A DNA stretch of 32,197 nt from Tidjanibacter sp. (GTDB taxonomy: Bacteria > Bacteroidota > Bacteroidia > Bacteroidales > Rikenellaceae). A model generated the notes under the pieces. That model was given only the letters and a program-made list of their open reading frames with translations. It did not search any database and was not told the DNA's origin. The stretch is from positions 1 to 32,197 of the forward strand of contig JAGCJH010000069.1 of the NCBI GenBank assembly GCA_017648105.1, read 5' to 3'. Position numbers and translations under genes: made by a program. Shown in pieces: positions 6,962-15,615 of the stretch (its first letter is position 1; every line of letters starts with the position of its first letter).

Positions 6962-7032
6962 TTGGGCTGCACGGACTCGAACCATGAATAACAGGACCAG
7001 AATCTGTTGTGTTACCATTACACCACAGCCCA
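6962..7032 (-). tRNA. tRNA-Gln (anticodon CTG)
   Basis: The 71-nt cloverleaf has acceptor stem TGGGCTG/CAGCCCA (7032-7026 with 6969-6963) and discriminator A. The D arm is GTGT...ACAC with AATGGTA in the loop, and the T arm contains GGTTCGAGTCC. The anticodon loop TTCTGGT places CTG at 7000-6998, which reads CAG. No CCA is encoded. The last anticodon-stem pair (31-39, at 7003 and 6995) is A opposite C rather than a Watson-Crick pair. A good promoter lies just upstream and a terminator just downstream, so it is probably a single-gene transcript. Confidence 0.93.
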
Positions 7033-7042
7033 ATAGCGAGTG

Positions 7043-7073
7043 CAAAAGTACTACTTTTTTCAATAACTGCAAG
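7043..7073 (-). promoter_or_regulatory. Promoter of tRNA-Gln
   Basis: On the minus strand CTTG (7073-7070), 19 nt, then TACTTTTG (7050-7043), a full TAnnTTTG box. The predicted start is 4-5 nt before the mature tRNA 5' end at 7032. Confidence 0.7.
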
Positions 7074-7083
7074 TGTTTTGACA

Positions 7084-7120
7084 AAAAAATCGTGATTTTT
7101 CCCCGAAATCACGATTTTTT
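7084..7120 (-). terminator. Intrinsic terminator of the endonuclease IV gene
   Basis: A perfect 15-bp stem (AAAAAATCGTGATTT, 7084-7098, with its complement 7106-7120) and a 7-nt loop. It lies 12 bp after the nfo stop codon on the minus strand, with A/U-rich ends on both sides. Confidence 0.9.
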
Positions 7121-7132
7121 GTTGTCGGCTTT

Positions 7133-7978
7133 CTATTTGGAGAAGGCGTAAAGCTGTGCAATCTCCTCCGCCCAGAGGCTCTCGTCAATGGTTTCGAGCA
7201 CGAGGGGCATATTGTCAAAGCGGGGGTCGGTGGCGATGAAGCGGAAACAATCCCAGCCAATCTGACCCTCACCGAGCCTCTCGTGGCGGTCGATGCGACT
7301 GCCCAGCGGACGCATTGCATCGTTGAGGTGCATACCTTTTAGGTATCTTTCGAGAGAAACAATTTTGTCTATCTCACTAAAAGTCTTGGCGCACGCCTCC
7401 GAGGAGGAGAGATCGTAGCCCGCAGCAAAGGCGTGGCAGGTGTCGATGCAGATGCCGACCCTCGATTTGTCCTCCACACGGTCGATGATGTAGGCAAGCT
7501 CCTCAAAACGGTGTCCGAGGTTGGTGCCCTGACCTGCGGTGTTCTCAATCACGGCAGTCACACCCTGTGTCTTGTCGAGTGCGATATTGATACTCTCTGC
7601 CACCCTCGCAAGGCTCTCTTCAAGCCCAATGCGCCCCAAGTGACTACCCGGGTGGAAGTTGAGCCTATCGAGCCCGAGGAGCTCACAACGGTGCATCTCC
7701 TCAATGAATGAGGCACGGGATTTCTCCAACCCCTCGGCGTCGGGATGTCCGAGGTTTATGAGGTAGGAGTCGTGTGGCAGGATTTGTGCGGGGGTGTAGC
7801 CCAATCGCTCACACTCGGTCTTGAACACCTCGATGTCGGCGGGCGTGAGGGTGGGGGCGAACCATTGGCGCTGATTCTTTGTGAAGAGCGCAAAGGCTCC
7901 GGCTCCTATCTGACTGGCATTGCGGGGTGCGTTCTGAACTCCTCCCGATGCCGAAACGTGTGCTCCAAAGTATTTCAT
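7133..7978 (-). CDS. nfo: Endonuclease IV (deoxyribonuclease IV)
   Basis: An AP endonuclease that cuts 5' of abasic sites in base-excision repair. At 281 aa it matches the family length. All nine expected metal ligands are present at positions matching the E. coli enzyme or one residue later: H69, H109, E145, D179, H182, H217, D230, H232 and E262. Motifs [34 protein letters not shown] and [25 protein letters not shown] are intact. The ATG at 7978 gives the standard [13 protein letters not shown] start. Transcription is divergent from the DUF3078 gene, with a TATATTTG -7 box at 8033-8026. Confidence 0.97.
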   Translation of the reverse strand: MKYFGAHVSASGGVQNAPRNASQIGAGAFALFTKNQRQWFAPTLTPADIEVFKTECERLGYTPAQILPHDSYLINLGHPDAEGLEKSRASFIEEMHRCELLGLDRLNFHPGSHLGRIGLEESLARVAESINIALDKTQGVTAVIENTAGQGTNLGHRFEELAYIIDRVEDKSRVGICIDTCHAFAAGYDLSSSEACAKTFSEIDKIVSLERYLKGMHLNDAMRPLGSRIDRHERLGEGQIGWDCFRFIATDPRFDNMPLVLETIDESLWAEEIAQLYAFSK

Positions 7979-8025
7979 TGCTGTACTATCTGTGTCGTTT
8001 GTGTGGTTGTCTTCTAATTCTTACA

Positions 8026-8062
8026 CAAATATAGCAATATCCGACTAAATTCGCTATATTTG
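8026..8062. promoter_or_regulatory. Divergent -7 boxes forming a 10-bp inverted repeat
   Basis: CAAATATAGC (8026-8035) and GCTATATTTG (8053-8062) are exact reverse complements with a 17-nt spacer. Each contains TATATTTG, a full -7 element, one pointing to nfo and the other to the DUF3078 gene. No clear TTTG -33 element is seen for either. Confidence 0.6.
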
Positions 8063-8102
8063 CACGATTATATATTTTTATATTTATATAGGTGTAGGCT
8101 AT

Positions 8103-9095
8103 ATGAAGCAATGGGCGAGGATATTGGCACTGATTGTGGTGGCTGTTGTGGCGTGTATTTCGGACGCTGCGGCACAATATACCATACGCCGTAGCCAGAC
8201 CCAACAGCAACAGAGCACAACCCCCTCTTTGCAGGGTCTTACCAACGACCGAGTGACCGAGAGTCTCTCGGGCGACTACTACGACCACGCAGCGTGGGTG
8301 GCGGAGAAGAGGCGCATCCGTAAGGAGCGCAACCTCTTTGAGATAGAGGGCTCATTCCAGACCTCGGCATTGCAGTTTGAGAACTGGACGGCGGGTGGCG
8401 ACAACACCTTCTCGGGTTTGGCGACAATCTATACCCACCACCGCTACAAACATAGCAAATTTACACACGACCTGACGGTCAATGCACGCTATGGTATCAA
8501 CTATATCGACAATGTGGCGTTCAAGAATGTCGATGAGTTGAAACTCTCGGAGGTTATGTCGTGGGATATTCAGGGCAGTTGGTCATACTCGGCAACTATC
8601 AACTTCCGTACCCAGTTTGGCGACGGTTTTGAGTCCCGCACCGACCAGACGCTCATTTCGGCTGTTATGTCCCCGGGCTTTCTGGATGTGTCGGTGGGTT
8701 TTACCTATGCGCCCAGCGAAGCGCCCTTCAAGATTACCATTTCGCCCATTGCGGGTAATATGATTACGATGCTCGATGATAGACTCTACTTGCAGGGACT
8801 CAATGGTGTGCCTGCGGGGGAGAGGGTTTATAGTTCGATAGGTCCTTCACTCAACGCCTCGTTCGACAAAAAATTCTTTGGCGACCACTTGCGCTATCGT
8901 TCGACCCTCTACGCCTTCACAAACCTCACCTCTGCACCGACGGCAAGGTGGGATAACTGGATAGATGTGAACATCTCGAAGTACCTCTCCGTGAAACTCT
9001 ACGGAGTGGTCTATTACCTCCAATCGGCAAGCCCTAAGGCGCAGTATCAATACTCCGCAACGCTGGGTCTTTCCTATAAGTTTAGCAACAAATAG
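8103..9095 (+). CDS. DUF3078 outer-membrane beta-barrel protein
   Basis: A 330-aa exported protein of unknown function. It has a Sec signal peptide (about residues 1-24, ending near SDAAAQ), a Gln-rich stretch, and then the family hallmark around LQFENWTAGGDNTFSG. After that come repeated amphipathic strands with alternating aromatics (HDLTVNARYGINYI, SWSYSATINFRTQFGDGF, YSATLGLSYKFSNK), as in an outer-membrane barrel. DUF3078 proteins are common in Bacteroidetes and uncharacterised as far as I know. The ATG at 8103 begins the signal peptide; there is no Shine-Dalgarno sequence. The protease gene follows after 12 bp, so the two are probably cotranscribed. Confidence 0.8.
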   Translation: MKQWARILALIVVAVVACISDAAAQYTIRRSQTQQQQSTTPSLQGLTNDRVTESLSGDYYDHAAWVAEKRRIRKERNLFEIEGSFQTSALQFENWTAGGDNTFSGLATIYTHHRYKHSKFTHDLTVNARYGINYIDNVAFKNVDELKLSEVMSWDIQGSWSYSATINFRTQFGDGFESRTDQTLISAVMSPGFLDVSVGFTYAPSEAPFKITISPIAGNMITMLDDRLYLQGLNGVPAGERVYSSIGPSLNASFDKKFFGDHLRYRSTLYAFTNLTSAPTARWDNWIDVNISKYLSVKLYGVVYYLQSASPKAQYQYSATLGLSYKFSNK

Positions 9096-9107
9096 CACAC
9101 GCAAGCA

Positions 9108-10739
9108 ATGAAACGCAATAGACTCACTATCTGGCTACCCATTGTGGTGGCACTCACTTTGGCTCTCGGTGTGTGGATGGGCTACACCATCTCCTCCGCA
9201 CGCCCCAAGAGTTCTACACCCACAGCCTCTTCCTCCTTCTCCTCCTCACAGCAGCCTCGTGGCTCGAAGGTGGATGTGGCGCTATCGCTCATCAGGCGTG
9301 CCTATCTCGACCCCATCGATACCGACACCCTCGTGGAGAATTTGATGCACGAGTTGATGTCGTCGCTCGACCCCCACTCGGCATACATCCCTGCGGAGGA
9401 GTTACAGGCGGTCAATGAACCATTGGAGGGAGAGTTCGATGGCATTGGTGTGGTATTCAATATGTCCACCGATACGGTTGTGGTGCTCAACACTACGGCA
9501 GGTGGTCCCAGTTATAAGGCGGGAGTGCTTGCGGGCGATAGGATTGTGACGGTCGATGGCGATACGATTGCTGGCAAGAAAATTTCCCAAGATAAGATTG
9601 TCGAGCGCCTGCGTGGTAGGCGTGGTACAAAGGTGCGCCTCGGACTCAAACGCAGCAATGTGGAGGGACTTGTGGAGGTTGATATTGTGAGGGATAAAAT
9701 TCCCCTGAACAGCATCGACGCAGCCTTTATGATACGCCCCGAGGTGGGCTATATAAGGCTTACAAGTTTTGCACGCACCACCCATAAAGAGTTTATTGCA
9801 GCCGTCGCAAAACTCAAAAAGGAGGGTATGAAGAGTCTCATTTTCGACCTTAGGAGCAATTCGGGCGGTTTTCTCGATCAAGCTATCAAGATGACCAACG
9901 AGTTCTTGCCCGAGGGAAAACTGATGGTCTATACGGAGGATAAGAATGGCAATCAACAGAAGGAGTATAGCGTGGGTGGAGGTGTGATTACCGACCTCCC
10001 ACTGGTGGTGCTTATCGATGATTATAGCGCCTCGGCAAGTGAGATTGTGGCGGGTGCTTTGCAAGACAACGATAGGGGTACGATTGTGGGTCGTAGATCG
10101 TTTGGTAAAGGTTTGGTGCAGAGTCAAATACCTCTCTCCGACGGCTCGGTGCTGAGGATGACCGTTGCGAGGTACTACACCCCTACGGGGCGTTGCATAC
10201 AGAAACCCTATGACAAGGGCGATAAGGATTATCTGCTCGATATTGTTCATCGCTATGAGAATGGCGAGATGTTCTCGGCAGATAGCATCCATTTTGTCGA
10301 TTCGTTGCGTTTTGTGACACCACAGGGCAAGGTGGTCTATGGTGGCGGTGGTATTATGCCCGACATCTTTGTGCCCATTGATACGCTCGATATGACCCCC
10401 TATTATTATGCTACTACGGGTCTGAATATTCTCTATCGCTACACGATGGAGTATGCCGACCGTCATCGTAAGGAGATAAACGCTATCCACACCCTCGCAG
10501 AGTTGAACGCCTTTTTGGATGGTGATAAGACTCTCTTGGAGGACTTTGTGAAGTATGCCGAGGGTAAGGGTGTCAAGCCCAATAGAAAGGAGATTGCCAC
10601 CTCAAAGGTACTCCTTATCTCGATGCTCCGAGCCTACATTGCCCGCAATACGGAGTTGCAGGATGTGGGATACTTCTCACAGATTGAGCCTATCGACGAA
10701 ACAATCCAAAAGGCATTTGAGGTGCTGGGTGTCAAGTAA
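9108..10739 (+). CDS. Carboxy-terminal processing protease (S41 family) with PDZ domain
   Basis: A periplasmic serine protease of the CtpA/Prc type, which trims or degrades envelope proteins from the C-terminus. Residues 8-28 form an N-terminal signal anchor. A PDZ domain spans about 95-180 (EFDGIGVVF, AGVLAGDRIVTVDGDTI). The S41 core follows, with FDLRSNSGGFLDQAI, then YSASASEIVAGALQD carrying the likely nucleophile S309, and SFGKGLVQ carrying the general base K334. The S-K spacing of 25 matches E. coli Prc. At 543 aa the length is normal for Bacteroidetes S41 proteases. It overlaps nothing; its stop is only 4 bp from the palindrome that begins the groES promoter region. Confidence 0.93.
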   Translation: MKRNRLTIWLPIVVALTLALGVWMGYTISSARPKSSTPTASSSFSSSQQPRGSKVDVALSLIRRAYLDPIDTDTLVENLMHELMSSLDPHSAYIPAEELQAVNEPLEGEFDGIGVVFNMSTDTVVVLNTTAGGPSYKAGVLAGDRIVTVDGDTIAGKKISQDKIVERLRGRRGTKVRLGLKRSNVEGLVEVDIVRDKIPLNSIDAAFMIRPEVGYIRLTSFARTTHKEFIAAVAKLKKEGMKSLIFDLRSNSGGFLDQAIKMTNEFLPEGKLMVYTEDKNGNQQKEYSVGGGVITDLPLVVLIDDYSASASEIVAGALQDNDRGTIVGRRSFGKGLVQSQIPLSDGSVLRMTVARYYTPTGRCIQKPYDKGDKDYLLDIVHRYENGEMFSADSIHFVDSLRFVTPQGKVVYGGGGIMPDIFVPIDTLDMTPYYYATTGLNILYRYTMEYADRHRKEINAIHTLAELNAFLDGDKTLLEDFVKYAEGKGVKPNRKEIATSKVLLISMLRAYIARNTELQDVGYFSQIEPIDETIQKAFEVLGVK

Positions 10740-10743
10740 GAAC

Positions 10744-10782
10744 TGACAAAATGTCATCCTCGCTGTCTGGCACAAAGGTTGC
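10744..10782 (+). promoter_or_regulatory. Sigma-54 (RpoN) promoter of groES-groL with adjacent palindrome
   Basis: TGGCAC (10768-10773), 5 nt, TTGC (10779-10782) matches the -24/-12 consensus of RpoN promoters exactly in its core. A perfect palindrome TGACA-AAA-TGTCA (10744-10756) ends 11 bp upstream, a candidate binding site for an activator or repressor. Predicted start is near 10794, giving a 55-nt leader. No TAnnTTTG box and no CIRCE element are visible. Confidence 0.7.
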
Positions 10783-10848
10783 GGGAGAGTGGGGCAAAAA
10801 AGGAAGATAAACCGAATTAAAAATGTAACATAAAAAACCTAAAAAATT

Positions 10849-11118
10849 ATGATTAAACCCCTTTCGGACAGAGTTTTGATTCTGCCCAATCCCGCAGAGG
10901 AGAAGACCTCGGGTGGTCTTTTCATTCCCGATACCGCAAAAGAGAAACCCCTTGCTGGCAAGGTTATCGCCGTTGGTCCCGGCACCGCAGAGGTTAAGAT
11001 GGAGGTTGCAGTGGGCGACACTGTGCTCTATGGCAAATACTCGGGTACCGAGCTCCACTATGAGAACGAAACCTACCTCATTATGAAGCAGTCGGACATC
11101 GTTGCAGTTGTAGAGTAA
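10849..11118 (+). CDS. groES: Co-chaperonin GroES
   Basis: The 10-kDa cap of the GroEL folding chamber. At 89 aa it is the normal length. It has [13 protein letters not shown] at the N-terminus, the GroEL-binding mobile loop [18 protein letters not shown] (17-34), GKVIAVGPG and [11 protein letters not shown]. The ATG at 10849 lies after an A-rich leader without a strong Shine-Dalgarno sequence. groL follows after 76 bp. Control appears to come from the sigma-54 promoter upstream, which suggests activator-dependent expression, though heat-shock control is not shown by sequence. Confidence 0.98.
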   Translation: MIKPLSDRVLILPNPAEEKTSGGLFIPDTAKEKPLAGKVIAVGPGTAEVKMEVAVGDTVLYGKYSGTELHYENETYLIMKQSDIVAVVE

Positions 11119-11154
11119 TCAAAGAACAAAGAGTAAAGAGTAATTTTTTTTGAT

Positions 11155-12817
<1,663 letters not shown>

Positions 12818-12887
12818 CAAAACGCACCTAACGAGCGTCTGCTTCGTTATACTTAGAGGAGCAGAGTTGCTTGTTCGACACAAAACA

Positions 12888-12916
12888 AAAACGCCAGCCT
12901 TTCGGGCTGGCGTTTT
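12888..12916. terminator. Bidirectional intrinsic terminator between groL and hpf
   Basis: A 12-bp stem (AAAACGCCAGCC with GGCTGGCGTTTT) and 5-nt loop, placed between two convergent genes, with A/T-rich tails on both sides. Confidence 0.93.
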
Positions 12917-12922
12917 GTGTGT

Positions 12923-13219
12923 TTATTTAGCAAACTTATCTTTGTGTTTTTCGAGTTGTTTCTTGATTGCGTCAATTGCGCCATCAACAGCCTCCTCAAA
13001 GGATTTGCTCTGGTGTTCTGCGACGATTGTGTCTGTGGGCACTTCGAGTTTGATGGTTGCTACCTTGTTGCCCTGCTCGGGGTCTTTATCCAATTTGAGG
13101 ATTACCTCTGCCGCAATCGCACGCTCTACGAAGCGATCGAGTTTGTTCACTTTGCTCTCAATGAAGTCAATGAGCTTCTTGTCTGCATCGAACTTTACGG
13201 ATTGAATCTTTACGTTCAT
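12923..13219 (-). CDS. hpf: Ribosome hibernation promoting factor (short form)
   Basis: A 98-aa HPF/RaiA protein that binds the small ribosomal subunit between the A and P sites and inactivates or dimerises ribosomes in slow growth. It has the family start MNVKIQSVKFDADKKLIDFIESKVNKLDRF and the conserved core KVATIKLEVPTDTIVAEHQSKSFEEAVDGAIDAIKKQLEKHKDK. The long-form C-terminal domain is absent. This is one of the few genes here with a strong Shine-Dalgarno sequence, AGGAGG, 7 nt before the ATG. In Bacteroidales I recall hpf next to xerC. Here two AT-rich genes lie between them, and hpf may be read through from them because I see no clear promoter in 13220-13291. Confidence 0.95.
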   Translation of the reverse strand: MNVKIQSVKFDADKKLIDFIESKVNKLDRFVERAIAAEVILKLDKDPEQGNKVATIKLEVPTDTIVAEHQSKSFEEAVDGAIDAIKKQLEKHKDKFAK

Positions 13220-13252
13220 AATATCCTCCTTTTTTTATTAGTGAATAACTAT

Positions 13253-13270
13253 GTCTGCACGAAGGCAGAC
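13253..13270. repeat. Small hairpin between the cassette and hpf
   Basis: GTCTGC-ACGAAG-GCAGAC, a 6-bp stem. On the minus strand the loop is CTTCGT. It lies 22 bp after the stop codon of the exported protein gene. No U run follows, so termination is doubtful. Confidence 0.4.
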
Positions 13271-13291
13271 GATTATTTTCTGTTTTTCTTG

Positions 13292-13987
13292 CTATGGTAT
13301 TGTTTGTCCTACGCTGGGAGTGTTAATTTTCCCATTTAAGGGGTTGTGCAGTGTGCTGTTGGGCAATGTTGTCACTCCCTCAATCGTTAGTCCACTATCT
13401 TCTTTGCCACGAGGGCATTGTGCCCAACCACACGAACTATATGTCAATCTTCTGCCAAAATCGGTTATATCGAAATATAACTCGTTCTTCATTCTTTTTT
13501 CTATACTACGAAAAACCTCTATGGGGATGTTTTCGTAATATGTAGATTTTGCAAAATGAAAATATACATCAGTTATCTCGCCAGTGGTAGAAGATGCCCT
13601 CAATGAAATAAACATATTTATTCCCTCTAATAAATCCGCCTGATCGGAAGAAAAAGAGTCATCTACTATCTTTTTCATCAATCGAGCTTGTGCGATATCA
13701 GGGGTAATGGAAAATCTGCCTTCTTGAGTAAAATACACTTCCGCAGGAACATCGGTACCATCAAGATATGTCGGTTTTTCCTTGCGAGGTCTACTACCTT
13801 CTTTGTACAAATACACACTGCATTCATCGACAGTCTCTCGTATGTATGTACAATCATCCAATACTACATTCTCAAATACAGAAGCATCCGTGGGTGGTGG
13901 AGTGTTTAAGTTTAAGTATTGTGTATAGTCTTGTGCAAAACTAAATGAAGCTAAGAGCAATGTTATGGCTAATAAATAATACCTCAT
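13292..13987 (-). CDS. Small exported protein of unknown function (cassette gene 2)
   Basis: I do not recognise a family. The 231-aa product has a clear Sec signal peptide (MRYYLLAITLLLASFSFAQ, cleavage near residue 18) and no lipobox, so it should be periplasmic or secreted. The mature part has a stretch (about 115-175: MFISLRASSTTGEITDVYF, IPIEVFRSIEKRMKNELYF) that looks like one compact alpha/beta domain. Two nearby cysteines occur at CGWAQC. Its ATG begins 2 bp after the stop of the HEXXH lipoprotein gene, so the two are translationally coupled. The gene is AT-rich compared with its surroundings. It may be an accessory, chaperone or immunity partner of the lipoprotein; that is a guess from position only. 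Confidence 0.7.
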   Translation of the reverse strand: MRYYLLAITLLLASFSFAQDYTQYLNLNTPPPTDASVFENVVLDDCTYIRETVDECSVYLYKEGSRPRKEKPTYLDGTDVPAEVYFTQEGRFSITPDIAQARLMKKIVDDSFSSDQADLLEGINMFISLRASSTTGEITDVYFHFAKSTYYENIPIEVFRSIEKRMKNELYFDITDFGRRLTYSSCGWAQCPRGKEDSGLTIEGVTTLPNSTLHNPLNGKINTPSVGQTIP

Positions 13988-13989
13988 AG

Positions 13990-15585
13990 TTATTGACAGT
14001 TTATGCTTAATAAAGTTAGATTTTTGATGGTATCTTCGATATTGTTTGGAATAGCGTAGGTGTATTTAATGTCTCCTTTTTTGTTTATATATATTTGAAC
14101 TGCATTCCTATACTCCTTTGCATATTGTTTGGTGTTAACAATAGATCTTTCTGTTGTGCCCATTTGTATGCTGGTAGATAAATTGGCAATATGAAACCAA
14201 GGGTGACCTTCGGTGTTGTATAAATTATGGGCATCTTCTAAAGAGATGATCTCTTTGTTTCTAAGTCCATAGAAATACTTTGCTAATTGTGCCTCTATTT
14301 CGTAATTCACAGTTGCAGAACAGAAGTTTTCTCCCGTCATTCCACTTATCAGTTGATAAGCATGAAACATTTCGTGAAGCAAAACATCACTCGTGGAGTC
14401 AAATAGGTTTAATATCGTTTGATCAGGAATATTGTTATTAGAATTAAAATTAGTGTAAAAATTAAAGTTTGAGTCTTCCTGTGTACTTGGACTATATATA
14501 AGGGTAATGGTATCCCCACTTTTATTGTATTTAGCCAATAGCTGTTTATATAATTCTTCGCCCATACAATCTTTAATGATATCTTCGAGCATTTTGCCGA
14601 CAATCTCTTTATCTTCTTCAGACAAACTACTTGTATCAAAGAGGTCCTCCAACATTTCTTTTCCTGTGGGTTTCTCCTCTTCATCATCATCTTCTCCCTC
14701 ATTTGTGAATTTGTTTGTGCTTTCGCCACCTCCGCCCAAATCTATGATGATAGTAGGGGTGATATCGGATGGATTAACCATAGTATTAGGGTATTCCTCA
14801 CTCATAAGAGTAGGTCGAAATGGTTTCTTTGCTGTTATAATGATCTCTTGTATTACAATGGGGTTATCCTCGTTGTCGGTCACAACTCTTGTTTCTTGTT
14901 GCGCAAGACCAATGCCTAGAACTGTTCCCTCCATAATCGCATAGAAATCCAACAAGTTTTCCTCAGCAGTTTTCTCTCGATCATAAAGAAATGCTCGCTT
15001 AGTGGACTTGCCTTTTGTATAATGAGCAACGGCAACGACGTGTCCTGAAATGGTTGTGTACAATACGGTGCCCGAAAATTCATACCACTCAGCGCAATTG
15101 ATTCCGTAATCCTGTGCTACGGCTGGATAGGATAGCAAGTATTCTGTATCGGGGATGTAGGTTGCAATATATTGATTTATAGTATCTAGCGCAAACTCTT
15201 CGACCGATGCAAAGCGACTATACAGTTTCACTCTCTGCTCTACATTATCATTTGGAAGCCAATAGAAATCGAAATCTTTGCGCATTGTAAAATCAGTGTA
15301 TTGCTTTTCATTATTTGCAATACTTACTGCACTGTTCCAATCTGGAACGATATTTCCAACTACAAATGGAGCGTCTTCGTTGAGGGGTGCTTCGGCAGAG
15401 CGAGTGAGCAACTCTTGGTGTGAACCAAAATAGAGTTTTGCCCCCTCCGCTGCTTGCTCCAAGTTATTTACATTGCCATTTTTATATGGAGAAGTAAGCT
15501 CAAGAGTATTGACACACGCAGAGAGCAACAGCACAACTCCGATGAGCGTACTGCGTGTAACTTTTTTTGTGATAATTTGTTTCAT
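13990..15585 (-). CDS. Lipoprotein with C-terminal HEXXH metallopeptidase-like domain (possible polymorphic surface effector)
   Basis: The 531-aa product has a lipobox LSAC with lipidated C24. Residues 40-250 hold a globular domain including PDWNSAV (81-87) and a strand-rich part (YEFSGTVLYTTISGHVVAVAHY). A junction IVIQEIIITAKKP follows (253-265), then an acidic low-complexity spacer (about 283-308). The C-terminal domain carries HEMFH (404-408) and a downstream NYEIEAQ with E429/E431, the layout of a gluzincin-type zinc site. As I recall, Bacteroidetes have many lipoproteins with this N-terminal domain and a VVVTA-type junction before variable C-terminal domains, some toxin-like. The gene is AT-rich (for example 12 G/C of 60 in 14401-14460). 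It starts 30 bp after xerC on the same strand. Substrate and role are unknown. Confidence 0.75.
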   Translation of the reverse strand: MKQIITKKVTRSTLIGVVLLLSACVNTLELTSPYKNGNVNNLEQAAEGAKLYFGSHQELLTRSAEAPLNEDAPFVVGNIVPDWNSAVSIANNEKQYTDFTMRKDFDFYWLPNDNVEQRVKLYSRFASVEEFALDTINQYIATYIPDTEYLLSYPAVAQDYGINCAEWYEFSGTVLYTTISGHVVAVAHYTKGKSTKRAFLYDREKTAEENLLDFYAIMEGTVLGIGLAQQETRVVTDNEDNPIVIQEIIITAKKPFRPTLMSEEYPNTMVNPSDITPTIIIDLGGGGESTNKFTNEGEDDDEEEKPTGKEMLEDLFDTSSLSEEDKEIVGKMLEDIIKDCMGEELYKQLLAKYNKSGDTITLIYSPSTQEDSNFNFYTNFNSNNNIPDQTILNLFDSTSDVLLHEMFHAYQLISGMTGENFCSATVNYEIEAQLAKYFYGLRNKEIISLEDAHNLYNTEGHPWFHIANLSTSIQMGTTERSIVNTKQYAKEYRNAVQIYINKKGDIKYTYAIPNNIEDTIKNLTLLSINCQ

Positions 15586-15615
15586 GGTTCTGTCAAAGAA
15601 TAGCTTATCATTTCT

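Noticed and set aside
10740..10848. CIRCE/HrcA operator before groES
   Set aside because: TTAGCACTC-N9-GAGTGCTAA is absent; the only palindrome is TGACA-N3-TGTCA.
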